From assembly GCA_023388255.1 (NCBI GenBank), contig JAEWGO010000007.1, forward strand, positions 1 to 64,000: DNA of 64,000 bases. The letters are read 5' to 3'. This DNA comes from Pseudomonadota bacterium. Its GTDB lineage: Bacteria > Pseudomonadota > Gammaproteobacteria > Xanthomonadales > Rhodanobacteraceae. Made by a program: the position numbers and the translations under genes. A model generated the notes under the pieces. That model was not told the DNA's origin, ran no database searches, and saw nothing but the letters and a program-made list of their open reading frames with translations. Positions 34,069-42,842 of the stretch are shown in pieces (the first letter of the stretch is position 1; every line of letters starts with the position of its first letter).

Positions 34069-35061
34069 ATGAAACTCGCATCGTTGAAGGAAGGCGGCCG
34101 CGACGGCACGCTCGTCGTCGTCAGTCGCAACCTGCAGCGCGCCGTACGCGCGGACGGCATCGCGCCGACCTTGCAGCGCGCGCTGGAAGACTGGGACAGC
34201 GTCGCGCCGCGGCTGAATGCGCTGTCCGAGGCATTGAACGCGGATCGTGCGGAAGGTGCCTTCGATCTCGACGATGCGGTGCTCGCCGCGCCGTTGCCGC
34301 GCGCGTATGAATTCGTCGATGGCAGCGCCTACCTGCCGCACGTCGAACGCGTGCGCCGCGCGCGTGGCGCCGAGGTGCCGGAAAGCTTCTATGTCGATCC
34401 GCTGATGTACCAGGCCGTCAGTGCCGGGTTCCTCGGGCCGCGCGATCCGCTGCTGGTCGCCAGCGAGGACTACGGCGTCGACCTCGAAGCCGAAGTCGTC
34501 ATCGTCACCGACGACGTGCCGATGGGCGCGTCGGCGGCGACCGCCGCGCAGCACATCCAGCTGGTCGGCCTCGTCAACGATGTTTCGCTGCGCGGCCTGA
34601 TTCCGGGCGAACTCGCCAAGGGTTTCGGCTTCCTGCAATCCAAGCCGCGCTCGGCGCTGTCGCCGGTGTTCGTCACGCCGGATGAACTCGGCGATGCCTG
34701 GAAGAACAGCAAGCTGCACCTGCCGATGCGCACCTGGATCAACGGCCAATGGTTCGGCGAAGCCGAGTGCGGCGTCGACATGCAGTTCGATTTCGCGCAA
34801 CTCGTCGCACACGCGGCGAAGACGCGACCGCTGTCGGCCGGCACGATCGTCGGCTCCGGCACGATCGCGAACGAGGACACTTCGAAAGGTGCCTCGTGCC
34901 TCGCCGAGCAGCGTACGGTCGAAACCTTGCGCGACGGCAAGCCGTCGACGCCGTTCCTGAAGTTCGGTGATACCGTGCGCATCGAGATCACCGACACGGC
35001 CGGCGCGAGCATCTTCGGCGCGATCGAGCAGGTCGTGACGAAGCAGGCGCCGCGAGGTTAG
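34069..35061 (+). CDS. fahA: Fumarylacetoacetate hydrolase
   Basis: Final hydrolysis of tyrosine catabolism, fumarylacetoacetate to fumarate and acetoacetate. 330 residues with the FAH fold: metal-binding acidic residues in the DYGVDLEAEVVIVTDDV segment, the QLVGLVNDVSLRGLIPGELAKGFGFLQSKP core, and the GTIVGSGTIANE turn. AAGGA precedes the ATG at 34069. The product fumarate would enter the TCA cycle through the fumarase at the left end. It is co-directional with hmgA and maiA and close behind the toxin gene. Confidence 0.94.
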   Translation: MKLASLKEGGRDGTLVVVSRNLQRAVRADGIAPTLQRALEDWDSVAPRLNALSEALNADRAEGAFDLDDAVLAAPLPRAYEFVDGSAYLPHVERVRRARGAEVPESFYVDPLMYQAVSAGFLGPRDPLLVASEDYGVDLEAEVVIVTDDVPMGASAATAAQHIQLVGLVNDVSLRGLIPGELAKGFGFLQSKPRSALSPVFVTPDELGDAWKNSKLHLPMRTWINGQWFGEAECGVDMQFDFAQLVAHAAKTRPLSAGTIVGSGTIANEDTSKGASCLAEQRTVETLRDGKPSTPFLKFGDTVRIEITDTAGASIFGAIEQVVTKQAPRG

Positions 35062-35087
35062 AGCTCCAGTTGACGACGAGAAGGCGC

Positions 35088-35750
35088 ATGTCGACCGAAC
35101 CGCAGTTGACCTTGTACGACTACTGGCGCTCCAGCGCCTGCTATCGCGTGCGCATCGCGCTGAACCTGAAGGGCCTGGCGTATACGCAGAAACCGGTGCA
35201 CCTGGTGAAGAATGGCGGCGAGCAGCACAGTGCCGCGCATCGCGAACTCAATCCGCAGGAAAGCGTGCCGGTGCTGGTGCACGGCGAGCGCGTGATCCGG
35301 CAGTCGCTGTCGATCATCGAATACCTCGATGAAGCCTGCAGCGGTGAACCGCTGCTGCCGGCCAATGCGCGCGATCGCGCGCACGTGCGCGGACTCGCGC
35401 AGCTGGTCGCCTGCGACATCCATCCGCTCAACAACCTGCGCGTGATGCAGTATCTCGAACGCGAGATCGGCGTTCAGCAGCCGGAGCGTGAACGCTGGAC
35501 GCGACACTGGATGACGGAAGGTTTCCGCGCGTTCGAGGCGATCCTCACCGCCGACAGCGCGACCGGCGCGTACTGCCATGGCGACGTGCCGACCATGGCC
35601 GACATCTGCCTGATCCCGCAGGTCTACAACGCGTACCGTTTCGGCGTGGACATGGCGCCGTACCCGACGATCCGGCGCGTCAACGAGCAGTGTCTGTCGT
35701 TGCCGGCGTTTGATGCGGCGCGGCCGGAGAGGCAGCCGGACGCGGTTTGA
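35088..35750 (+). CDS. maiA: Maleylacetoacetate isomerase
   Basis: Zeta-class glutathione S-transferase isomerising maleylacetoacetate to fumarylacetoacetate. 220 residues. The N-terminal thioredoxin-like domain carries the zeta signature SSACYRVR (SSxCxxR) in YWRSSACYRVRIALNLKG, and QESVPVL with the glutathione-binding QSLSIIEYLDE. The helical C-terminal domain holds VPTMADICLIPQVYNAYRFGVD. The start is MSTEPQLTLYDYW, with AGAAGG upstream. It is the last gene of the operon and runs into the nested inverted repeat. Confidence 0.95.
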   Translation: MSTEPQLTLYDYWRSSACYRVRIALNLKGLAYTQKPVHLVKNGGEQHSAAHRELNPQESVPVLVHGERVIRQSLSIIEYLDEACSGEPLLPANARDRAHVRGLAQLVACDIHPLNNLRVMQYLEREIGVQQPERERWTRHWMTEGFRAFEAILTADSATGAYCHGDVPTMADICLIPQVYNAYRFGVDMAPYPTIRRVNEQCLSLPAFDAARPERQPDAV

Positions 35751-35883
35751 GGCAACGCTGAACACGTTGCCTTTGCCGTCATTCCGGCGAAGGCCGGAAT
35801 CCATTTTTGTTTTTTGAAACATCGCACTGGAATCAAAATGGATCCCGGCCTTCGCCGGGATGACGACTTCTTCAGCGTTGCCT
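35750..35883. repeat. Nested inverted repeat filling the convergent gap
   Basis: Outer arms AGGCAACGCTGAA (35750-35762) and TTCAGCGTTGCCT (35871-35883) are exact reverse complements. They enclose inner arms of about 28 bases of the CGTCATTCCGGCGAAGGCC type (35777-35804 and 35838-35865). The outer arms start and end inside the stop codons of the two convergent genes, so the element occupies the whole intergenic space. It may act as a bidirectional terminator or be a REP-type mobile unit. Confidence 0.75.
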
Positions 35884-36317
35884 TAGATCGGGCGGCATTC
35901 GACGTTCGCACCACGGTTGGTCACGTCATTCATGCCGCGACGCGCGAATTCGCGGGAAGGCGTGCTCGGAGGCGCGGCCCCACGTCGCGCAATCGCCCAC
36001 AAAATGGCAATCCACGCGGGAAGCACGACAAAGGGGCTGCGCATCAGCCACGTCATCTTCTCTTCGCCGATGGTAATGCCGATCAAGCAGATGGCGACCA
36101 TCAACGCGAGAAGGAAGAAAAAAGCCCTCAGACTCGCCCAGTTGAATATGAGCTTCTGTCGAAAAAACGAAGCGTCACGTTGTGCAAAGCCCGCGGCGAA
36201 CAGCAACACATTCAGCGCTCCAATGCTGATTTGCGAGAACATCATGGCGCCCGCCCATGCAGTAATAAGGGCAGCTGCGATGGTTGTCTTCGCGCTTCGA
36301 GTCAGCTCAGCGCTCAA
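35883..36317 (-). CDS. Predicted small membrane protein
   Basis: 144 residues, about four membrane helices (KTTIAAALITAWAGAMMFSQ, ALNVLLFAAGFA, FFFLLALMVAICLIGITIG, FVVLPAWIAILWAIA). It appears to start with TTG at 36317, three bases after the stop of the CBS gene on the same strand, with GGGTGA as a weak ribosome-binding site, so it is probably translated by coupling. The function is unknown and no family was recognised. Confidence 0.55.
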   Translation of the reverse strand: MSAELTRSAKTTIAAALITAWAGAMMFSQISIGALNVLLFAAGFAQRDASFFRQKLIFNWASLRAFFFLLALMVAICLIGITIGEEKMTWLMRSPFVVLPAWIAILWAIARRGAAPPSTPSREFARRGMNDVTNRGANVECRPI

Positions 36318-36320
36318 GCA

Positions 36321-36749
36321 TCACCCGGCGATATACCGCTGCAACTGCTCGATCTGCGCACCTTGCTCGCTGATCACGGCCTTGACCAGATCGCCGATCG
36401 AAACCACGCCGACGACCTTGCCGTTCTCGACCACCGGCAGATGGCGTACGCGGCTGTCGGTGCACAGGCGCATGCAGGTTTCGACGGTGTCGGCCGGGCC
36501 GATCGTGATGACCGGCGAGGTCATGATGTCGCGCACCGGCGTATCGCCGGAGGCGCGGCCCTTGAGGATGATCTTGCGCGCGTAGTCGCGCTCGGAAACG
36601 ATGCCGACGAGTTCGTCGCCACGCATCACCAGCAACGCGCCGACATAGCGGTCGGCCATCGTGCGAATGGCCGCGAGCACGGGTTCGTCGGCACCGATCG
36701 TGTAGATCTGGTCGCCTTTGTCCGCGAGAAGATGCTTGACCTGGAGCAT
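36321..36749 (-). CDS. CBS domain protein
   Basis: 142 residues, two tandem CBS domains and nothing else. The first is at about 5-65 (DEPVLAAIRTMADRYVGALLVMRGDELVGIVSERDYARKI), the second at about 75-130 (MTSPVITIGPADTVETCMRLCTDSRVRHLPVVENGKVVGVVSIGDLVKAVI). Such pairs form a Bateman module that binds adenine nucleotides and usually senses energy state. The partner protein is unknown. It is first in a two-gene unit with the small membrane protein. Confidence 0.92.
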   Translation of the reverse strand: MLQVKHLLADKGDQIYTIGADEPVLAAIRTMADRYVGALLVMRGDELVGIVSERDYARKIILKGRASGDTPVRDIMTSPVITIGPADTVETCMRLCTDSRVRHLPVVENGKVVGVVSIGDLVKAVISEQGAQIEQLQRYIAG

Positions 36750-36826
36750 GGACGTCTCCGAGCGATCACGGCCGGCTGCCGCGAATGCCAGTCTAGCGCT
36801 CGGCCGTGAACCGCGCTTGTCGCCGC

Positions 36827-36856
36827 GCAGCACGCGCCGGCATCGGCGCGTGCTGC
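36827..36856 (-). terminator. Strong hairpin after the BNR/DUF11 gene
   Basis: A perfect 13-bp stem (GCAGCACGCGCCG/CGGCGCGTGCTGC) with a GCAT loop, 13 bases after the stop codon of the gene at 36869. It lacks a clear T-run, so it may be a transcript-stabilising or Rho-assisted end. It lies in the upstream region of the CBS gene. Confidence 0.5.
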
Positions 36857-36868
36857 AGGACGGGCAGA

Positions 36869-39800
36869 TCAGAGGCAGTCGAAGCCGTCGGCGAACAGCG
36901 GCAGCACCAATGGCACGGATGCGTTCGCACTGTTGTTGGCCGGCGTCGGGTCGGTGGTGTCCGCGCTGGCGGATACGGTGAACGGAACGGGATTCGGCGC
37001 GGTATAGCTGCGCGCGACGCAGGCGCTGCTCGTCACCGTGCGCGTCGCGCCGACCGGCAGCGCGGCGAACACGCACGGGAAGCCGGTGGTGCAGTCGCCG
37101 CCATTGCCGACGAAAGTCAGCCCCGCGGGAGTGGGACTGGTCAGTTGCACGTTGCTGGCTGGATCGGGGCCGTTGTTGGTCACGCTGACCGTGTAGTTGA
37201 GTTGCAGGCCGGGCCCGGCGTTCGCCGGCGGCGTGATCGTCACCGAGAGATCGGCGCCGCTCACGCCGATGCCGGTCGGCAGCGGCCATGCCCATGCGCC
37301 GCGCGAGCGCGTGAACGCGGCCAGCGTGGTGAAGCCGCGGTCGATGCTGAGGCTCCAGATCATCACGTGCGGCAGGCCTTCGAAGCGCTGCCATACCGGA
37401 GTGGCAGCGCTGATGTCGTCGGTGTAGTACAGCCCCCAGTCCATCCCGACGAAGACCTGTTTCGGAATGTGCGGATTGACGATCACCGCATTCGCCGGGA
37501 TGTCCGGCAGGTTGCCACTCTTGTCGACCCAGCTGAACGCCGCGCAGTGCGCGGTGCAACTGACCTGGAATACGTGGCCCGGCGTCGCGGGCGTGTTTGC
37601 GCTGAAACCACCGGCGGCGGCATAGCCGAGCCACGGATTGGCCGGATCGGTGGCGACGTCCTGCATCGGACGGTTCGGCAGCACCGCGTTGCCGCCGGTC
37701 ACGTCAACCGATGTGGCGGCGCCGGCTGCGCCGAGGCCGTAGACGTATTGCACGTTGCCGTCGTTGGTCGCCGCCATCGCGATGGTCGGATCGCTGACCG
37801 AGTAGTGGATCTGGTTGATGTACGAGCGGTTGTCGCTGCCGAGGATCAGGTTGTTCTTGGTCAGGTCGCCGGTCTTGGCGGCCCACGAACTGCTCGGCAC
37901 GCCGCCGCTGGTCGATTCCCACACGCGCTGCGTGCCGAGGATGATGTGCTTGCAACCGGCCGCGCTGGTGCAGGCGCTGCCGGGCACGTCGAGTTCGCCA
38001 TTGCGGTACAGGTCGAACGGCGTGAAGAAGCTCGCGCGATCGTTGTCCCAATTGCCGGAGATCGACTGCTGGTTGCCGAACGGCCCGCTGGTGCTGACAT
38101 ACAGGTCGGCGTAGTAGACCGACGTATACCAGTACTGGCCGAGCACCGGCTCGATGCGCGAGACGATGCCGTCGCCGCCGTTGGTTGCCTGCCAAGCGGC
38201 AGGCCCGGGCGCTCCGGAAAAAACCACCGACGCACTGCCGTTGTCCTGGAAGCCGGCGGTCGCGCCCGGATTCGTGGAGGTGGCGAAATTCGCGGTGATA
38301 TCGCCGTGGTAGATCTCGATCGTCGGCAGTTGCTTGTTGAGATCGGTCCAGTTCGCGTTGAATGCACTGGTTGCGGTGAGCGCGTTGTCGACGTAGTAGA
38401 TTCCGCCGTCATTGCCGTTCAACACCTTGTTCGCGTCGCCGCCGACGATCGCACGGGCGTGGTTGTCCGGATGCACCGGCCCGCCGCCGTAGGCCTGGGT
38501 CAGGTTCGTGTATGAACCGCCTCCGTTGGTCGAGCGGAACAAATCGACCGTGCTGACGAACAACACGTTCGGGTCGGTTGGCGAGACAGTGAGGCCGGCG
38601 TCGTACCACATTTGCGTTCCGGCACCGCTTGGCGCGCCGACCTGGCTCCAGTTGTCACCGCCATCCACGGTTTTCCAGACGCCGAGGATGCCGCTGCCCG
38701 TGACGTTCGAGAACATCGCGTACAAGGTCAGCGGATCGCTCGGTGCCACGGCGAGTTCGAGCCGGCCGCGACTGCTGTTCGGCGTGCCGTTGCCGGTGCC
38801 GGTGGGAAAACCGGTGCCGAGCAAGGTCCAGTCGGCGATGGCGGGGCAACCGCTCGCAGGCATGGTCGCGCGATAGACGCCGTTTGCGCCGTTCTTCGCG
38901 AGATCGGGCTGCACCGGCGTGGCAATGCCACGTGTGCCGACACCCGCGTACAGATACGTGGTGCCGCTGCGATTGACGGCGAGCAAGCCGGTCATGTCCT
39001 GTCGCTGTGCACCGGCGCCGCTTGTGAACGTGTTCGTGTAGCAAGGCCCGGTCCAGTTGATGCCCGCGTCGTACGAGAAATAGACGCCGGTCTTGGTGCC
39101 GACGGCTACCGTGTTCGACTGGTTCGGGTCGACCACGATCTTGCCGATCGCCTGGTATTGCGGAAAGCCACCACCGATCGCGGCATACATCGGATTGAAC
39201 ACGTCCGCGCCGAGGAGTTGCCAGGTTTCTCCACGATCTTGGCTCTTCAGCACGCCGGCCGCACCGAACGACATCGAGCCGTAGCGCAAGTCGCCAGTGC
39301 CCGCGTACATCACATCGTGATGATTGGGGTCCATCGTCAGGTCGCCGATCGCCATGCTTGCGATTTCGGGGAAATCCGTCTTGACCGTCCAGGTCGTGTC
39401 CGCGGTGCAGCAATTCGTGGTCTTCCACACGCCGCCGCCGTCGGAACCGAGCCAGGCGACTGCCGGGTTGTCGGGGTCGCTGACGATGACGTTGGTGCGA
39501 CCGGCGGCGCGATCAGAACCGAAACCTTCGCCGGTCAGCGGCTGTGGACCCAGCAACGTGAATGCGTTCGGATCGAGCACGAGCGGCTTGTCGGCCGAAC
39601 GCCTGTAGGTCTTGGTACCGGCCGGCGTGGCGGAGGCGATCTGGCGGTCCTGCTTTGCCGACTCGAGCAGCCACGCAGGTTCGAAGCGCAGGTGCTTCGC
39701 ATCGCCGCCGTAGCCGACGCGGACCGCCCAGTAGTCGCCGTCGACTGGCGGCCGTCCGCCTTCCTCCTCCTCCGATTTGCTGAATCCGTGTCGTTCATGC

Positions 39801-39883
39801 CGCGCGAGGTGCAGATGGATGGCCCCCCCCGCAATCAATACGACACCCGTGGCAGCGAAGGTCCACCGGATCAGCTTCGTCAT
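36869..39883 (-). CDS. Secreted BNR/sortilin-like propeller protein with DUF11 domain and GFD tag
   Basis: 1004 residues. An N-terminal hydrophobic segment (IRWTFAATGVVLIAGGAIHL) serves as signal or anchor. The body (about 100-860) has repeated BNR/Asp-box blades such as SQDRGETWQLLG, SYDAGINWTG and TVDGGDNWSQVG, as in VPS10/sialidase-like propellers. Near residue 890-990 is a DUF11 domain (ADLSVTITPPANAGPGLQLNYTVSVTNNGPDPASNV). It ends in LPLFADGFDCL, the shared tag two residues before the stop. No catalytic motif was recognised. The start at 39883 has GGGAAA upstream; a longer frame to 39967 is unsupported. Confidence 0.85.
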   Translation of the reverse strand: MTKLIRWTFAATGVVLIAGGAIHLHLARHERHGFSKSEEEEGGRPPVDGDYWAVRVGYGGDAKHLRFEPAWLLESAKQDRQIASATPAGTKTYRRSADKPLVLDPNAFTLLGPQPLTGEGFGSDRAAGRTNVIVSDPDNPAVAWLGSDGGGVWKTTNCCTADTTWTVKTDFPEIASMAIGDLTMDPNHHDVMYAGTGDLRYGSMSFGAAGVLKSQDRGETWQLLGADVFNPMYAAIGGGFPQYQAIGKIVVDPNQSNTVAVGTKTGVYFSYDAGINWTGPCYTNTFTSGAGAQRQDMTGLLAVNRSGTTYLYAGVGTRGIATPVQPDLAKNGANGVYRATMPASGCPAIADWTLLGTGFPTGTGNGTPNSSRGRLELAVAPSDPLTLYAMFSNVTGSGILGVWKTVDGGDNWSQVGAPSGAGTQMWYDAGLTVSPTDPNVLFVSTVDLFRSTNGGGSYTNLTQAYGGGPVHPDNHARAIVGGDANKVLNGNDGGIYYVDNALTATSAFNANWTDLNKQLPTIEIYHGDITANFATSTNPGATAGFQDNGSASVVFSGAPGPAAWQATNGGDGIVSRIEPVLGQYWYTSVYYADLYVSTSGPFGNQQSISGNWDNDRASFFTPFDLYRNGELDVPGSACTSAAGCKHIILGTQRVWESTSGGVPSSSWAAKTGDLTKNNLILGSDNRSYINQIHYSVSDPTIAMAATNDGNVQYVYGLGAAGAATSVDVTGGNAVLPNRPMQDVATDPANPWLGYAAAGGFSANTPATPGHVFQVSCTAHCAAFSWVDKSGNLPDIPANAVIVNPHIPKQVFVGMDWGLYYTDDISAATPVWQRFEGLPHVMIWSLSIDRGFTTLAAFTRSRGAWAWPLPTGIGVSGADLSVTITPPANAGPGLQLNYTVSVTNNGPDPASNVQLTSPTPAGLTFVGNGGDCTTGFPCVFAALPVGATRTVTSSACVARSYTAPNPVPFTVSASADTTDPTPANNSANASVPLVLPLFADGFDCL

Positions 39884-40063
39884 CGTTGTTTCCCGATTCC
39901 AGATGGGGAGGTGCATCCGCCCCTGGGCGGATGGTAGTCCGGAATCGCGAGAGGTCCGCAGGGCCATGCCGGAGGATTGTGAAGATGGGTGTCCGCTTGG
40001 GTTGCTTGCGCTGGGCTGGACGAACTGAGTGATTCGCCCAGGCGGAGCGTGGAATCGGCTGCG

Positions 40064-40996
40064 TCAGTCGTTCGACGGGTGGTATTCGTCGATCAGATAC
40101 AGCGGCCGCTGCTTCGATTCGACGTAGAGCCGGCCGAGGTATTCGCCGATCACGCCGAGCGCCATCAACTGGATGCCGCCGAGGAACAGCACCGCCAGCA
40201 TCAGCGACGGATAGCCGCGCACGGGATCGCCAAACAGCAGCGCCTTGCCAAGCACCCACACGCCGAAGCCGAACGCGAGCAGCGCGGTCAGCAGGCCGAC
40301 ATAGGTCGCCAGTTTCAACGGCGCGCCGGAGAACGAGGTGATGCCGTCGATGGCGAAGTTCCACAGCTTCCAGTAGTTCCACTTCGTCTCGCCGGCGTGG
40401 CGCGGATCGCGGTGATAGACGATCGACAACTGCCTGAAACCGACCCAGGTGAACAGGCCTTTCATGAAACGCTGGCGTTCGCGCACCTGCTTGAGCGCAT
40501 CCAGCGCGCGCCGCGAGAGCAGGCGGAAGTCGCCGGTGTCGCGCGGGATCGGCGTCGCCGACAGGCGTTCCATCACGCGATAGAAACCCGACGACGTCGC
40601 CTTCTTCAGGCTGGTCTCGCCGGCGCGCGAGGCGCGCGTGCCGTAGATCACGTCGTAGCCCTCGCGCCAGTGCTGCACGAAGGTCGGGATCAGTTCCGGC
40701 GGGTCCTGCAGGTCGGCGTCAATGACGACCGCCGCATCGGCGTCGACATGGTCCAACCCTGCGGTCAGCGCGAGTTCCTTGCCGAAGTTGCGCGACAGCT
40801 TCAGCGTCGACACGCGCGGGTCGGCCGCCCGCAACGCGCACATGACCGCGTAGGTGTCGTCGCGGCTGCCGTCGTCGACGTAGAGCACTTCCGATTCGAC
40901 ATCCATGCCGTCGAATACGGCCGCGAGTCGCGTGTGGAAATCGCGCAGGCCTTCGCTCTCGTTGTAAGCGGGCACGACGACGGTCAATCTGGGCAT
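40064..40996 (-). CDS. Family 2 glycosyltransferase (GtrB/ArnC-like)
   Basis: 310 residues. The GT-A domain (1-220) has VVVPAYNESEGL at the start, the sugar-nucleotide VDDGSRDDT, and the metal-binding D-x-D in VIDADLQDPPELI. Two membrane helices follow (about 235-260 and 270-295), then a short tail ending RPLYLIDEYHP. This plan fits bactoprenol-linked glucosyl or arabinosyl transferases that load undecaprenyl phosphate on the cytoplasmic face. No flippase gene is adjacent. A start nine codons upstream is possible; neither has a clear ribosome-binding site. Confidence 0.9.
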   Translation of the reverse strand: MPRLTVVVPAYNESEGLRDFHTRLAAVFDGMDVESEVLYVDDGSRDDTYAVMCALRAADPRVSTLKLSRNFGKELALTAGLDHVDADAAVVIDADLQDPPELIPTFVQHWREGYDVIYGTRASRAGETSLKKATSSGFYRVMERLSATPIPRDTGDFRLLSRRALDALKQVRERQRFMKGLFTWVGFRQLSIVYHRDPRHAGETKWNYWKLWNFAIDGITSFSGAPLKLATYVGLLTALLAFGFGVWVLGKALLFGDPVRGYPSLMLAVLFLGGIQLMALGVIGEYLGRLYVESKQRPLYLIDEYHPSND

Positions 40997-41239
40997 GGCG
41001 GGGAGCCGTTCGGGGGACGGCACATGCTAGCCCGTCCGGATGAAACGAGGAATCGCGGTTTCGCCTTGCAATGCCGCACCGGCGTCGCTACCGTCCCGCG
41101 CGTGCTTTCCTCCTCTTTTGTTACGCGGCGATGCGTCGCGACCGCATGATCCATCCGACGCACATCCTGCCTTGCATTGCCGCGCGGTCGATGCGCCCGT
41201 GTGCATGCGCCATTGGCGGCTGCCATCCCGGAGGCATCG

Positions 41240-42835
41240 ATGCAGGCCGCGCTTGACGCGCATTGGCGCAGCGCGCAGGCGCATCTGCGCACCGGCAACG
41301 CGATGGCCGCCATCGCCGATTGCGAGGCGATCGTCGCGATGGATCCGCGCCAGCCGTCGGTATGGCTGATGCTGGCCAGACTGGCGCAGGGCAGCGGGCG
41401 CTTTCGCGTTGTCGTCGAGAAGGCGCGCATGGCCGCCGCAGCGGTACACGAATCGCGCGACTGGGCACCGCTTGCCGACATCGCGATGCTGTTGCAAGGA
41501 ATGGGTGAATCGCGCCTCGCCGCGCGCGCGATTATCGATGCGGACTGGAACGCTCCGCAGATACTCGGCGCAGCGGATCGGCTCGCGCAGTGCCTGGGTC
41601 TGGCCGATTGTCACGACGACGCATTGCGCCTGCTCGATTGCGCGCTCGCCGTCCGTGCGCCGACACCGATGCTGAGCTACATGCGTGCGATGACCTTGCG
41701 TCATCTCGGTCGTTCCACGGAGGCGACATCCGAATACCAGCGCTGTCTCGCACTCGCGCCCGATTACGCGGCGGCGATGCTGATGCTGGCGACGCATGAT
41801 CGCCGCGCCGACACGAAAGCGCAGATTGCACGGATTCGGCACGCGCTTGCCAGCGAACGGCTGGATGCAACGAACACATCGATGCTGCACTACGCGTTGT
41901 TCACTCATCTCGACGGCGCCGACGATGTCGACGTCGCGTGGCAGGCACTGATGCGCGGCGCGGCGATCAAGCGCCGCAGCCTCGCGTGGCAGCCGCGCCA
42001 GGACGAGGCGCGCGATGCCGCGATCATGGCGCTGTGCCGCGCGCCATTCCTCGCCGCCGCGCGGAGTGTTTCGGCGGAACAGGTGCCGATCTTCATCGTC
42101 GGCCAGCCGCGCACCGGCACGACCGTGCTCGAACGCATCCTCGGCAACCATAGCCAGGTTGCCTCTGCCGGCGAGCTCGACGACTTCCATCTGCAGCTGT
42201 GCTGGCAGGCCGACATTCTCTCCGGCGAGCTGGCGCATCCCGCACTGCTGCAGGCGTGCCCCACGCTCGATTTTGCCGCGGTCGGACGCGGCTATCTGCA
42301 GCGCACGACATGGCGAGCACGCGGCCGCCGATTCCTGATCGACAAGCTGCCCAACAACCTGTTCTACGCGGGATTGATCCACAAGGCGTTGCCACAGGCG
42401 CGCATCGTCTGCCTGCTGCGCGATCCGCTCGATACGTGCCTTTCCAACCTGAAGGAGTTGTTCGCGGGCGACGCCTATCCCTACAGCTACGATCCGCTCG
42501 AGGCTGCCGCGCACCATCTGCGCGTGCGGCGCCTGCTGCGGCATTGGGACGAGGTCATGCCGGGCGTCGTGCTGACGGTGCGCTACGAGGACATGGTGCG
42601 CGATCCATCAAGCGCGGCGCGTGCGGTGATGGACCACTGCGGGCTTGCGTTCGAACCAGGCTGCGTGGACCTGCTGCGCAATGCCGCGCCGTCGGCCACC
42701 GCGAGCAGTTCGCAGGTGCGCCAGCCGCTGCACACGCGCGGCATCGGCGCGTGGCGGCGCTATGCCGAGCCGCTGGCCGGCGCGCGCGCGCTGCTCGAAG
42801 CGCATTTGCCAGCGGACGCGTTCGCCGCGGATTGA
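41240..42835 (+). CDS. TPR-sulfotransferase
   Basis: 531 residues. The N-terminal ~230 contain tetratricopeptide-like helical pairs (AQAHLRTGNAMAAIADCEAIVAMDP, TLRHLGRSTEATSEYQRCLALAPDYA). A Sulfotransfer_3-type domain follows: the PAPS 5'-phosphosulfate loop is PRTGTT at 290-295 (IFIVGQPRTGTTVLERIL), and the 3'-phosphate-binding RDPLDTCLSNLKELF follows later. It should transfer sulfate from PAPS to a protein or carbohydrate. GGAGG precedes the ATG. The end is nine bases from the stop of the convergent mtgA. A paralogue lies at 56352. Confidence 0.85.
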   Translation: MQAALDAHWRSAQAHLRTGNAMAAIADCEAIVAMDPRQPSVWLMLARLAQGSGRFRVVVEKARMAAAAVHESRDWAPLADIAMLLQGMGESRLAARAIIDADWNAPQILGAADRLAQCLGLADCHDDALRLLDCALAVRAPTPMLSYMRAMTLRHLGRSTEATSEYQRCLALAPDYAAAMLMLATHDRRADTKAQIARIRHALASERLDATNTSMLHYALFTHLDGADDVDVAWQALMRGAAIKRRSLAWQPRQDEARDAAIMALCRAPFLAAARSVSAEQVPIFIVGQPRTGTTVLERILGNHSQVASAGELDDFHLQLCWQADILSGELAHPALLQACPTLDFAAVGRGYLQRTTWRARGRRFLIDKLPNNLFYAGLIHKALPQARIVCLLRDPLDTCLSNLKELFAGDAYPYSYDPLEAAAHHLRVRRLLRHWDEVMPGVVLTVRYEDMVRDPSSAARAVMDHCGLAFEPGCVDLLRNAAPSATASSSQVRQPLHTRGIGAWRRYAEPLAGARALLEAHLPADAFAAD

Positions 42836-42842
42836 TCGTGGT

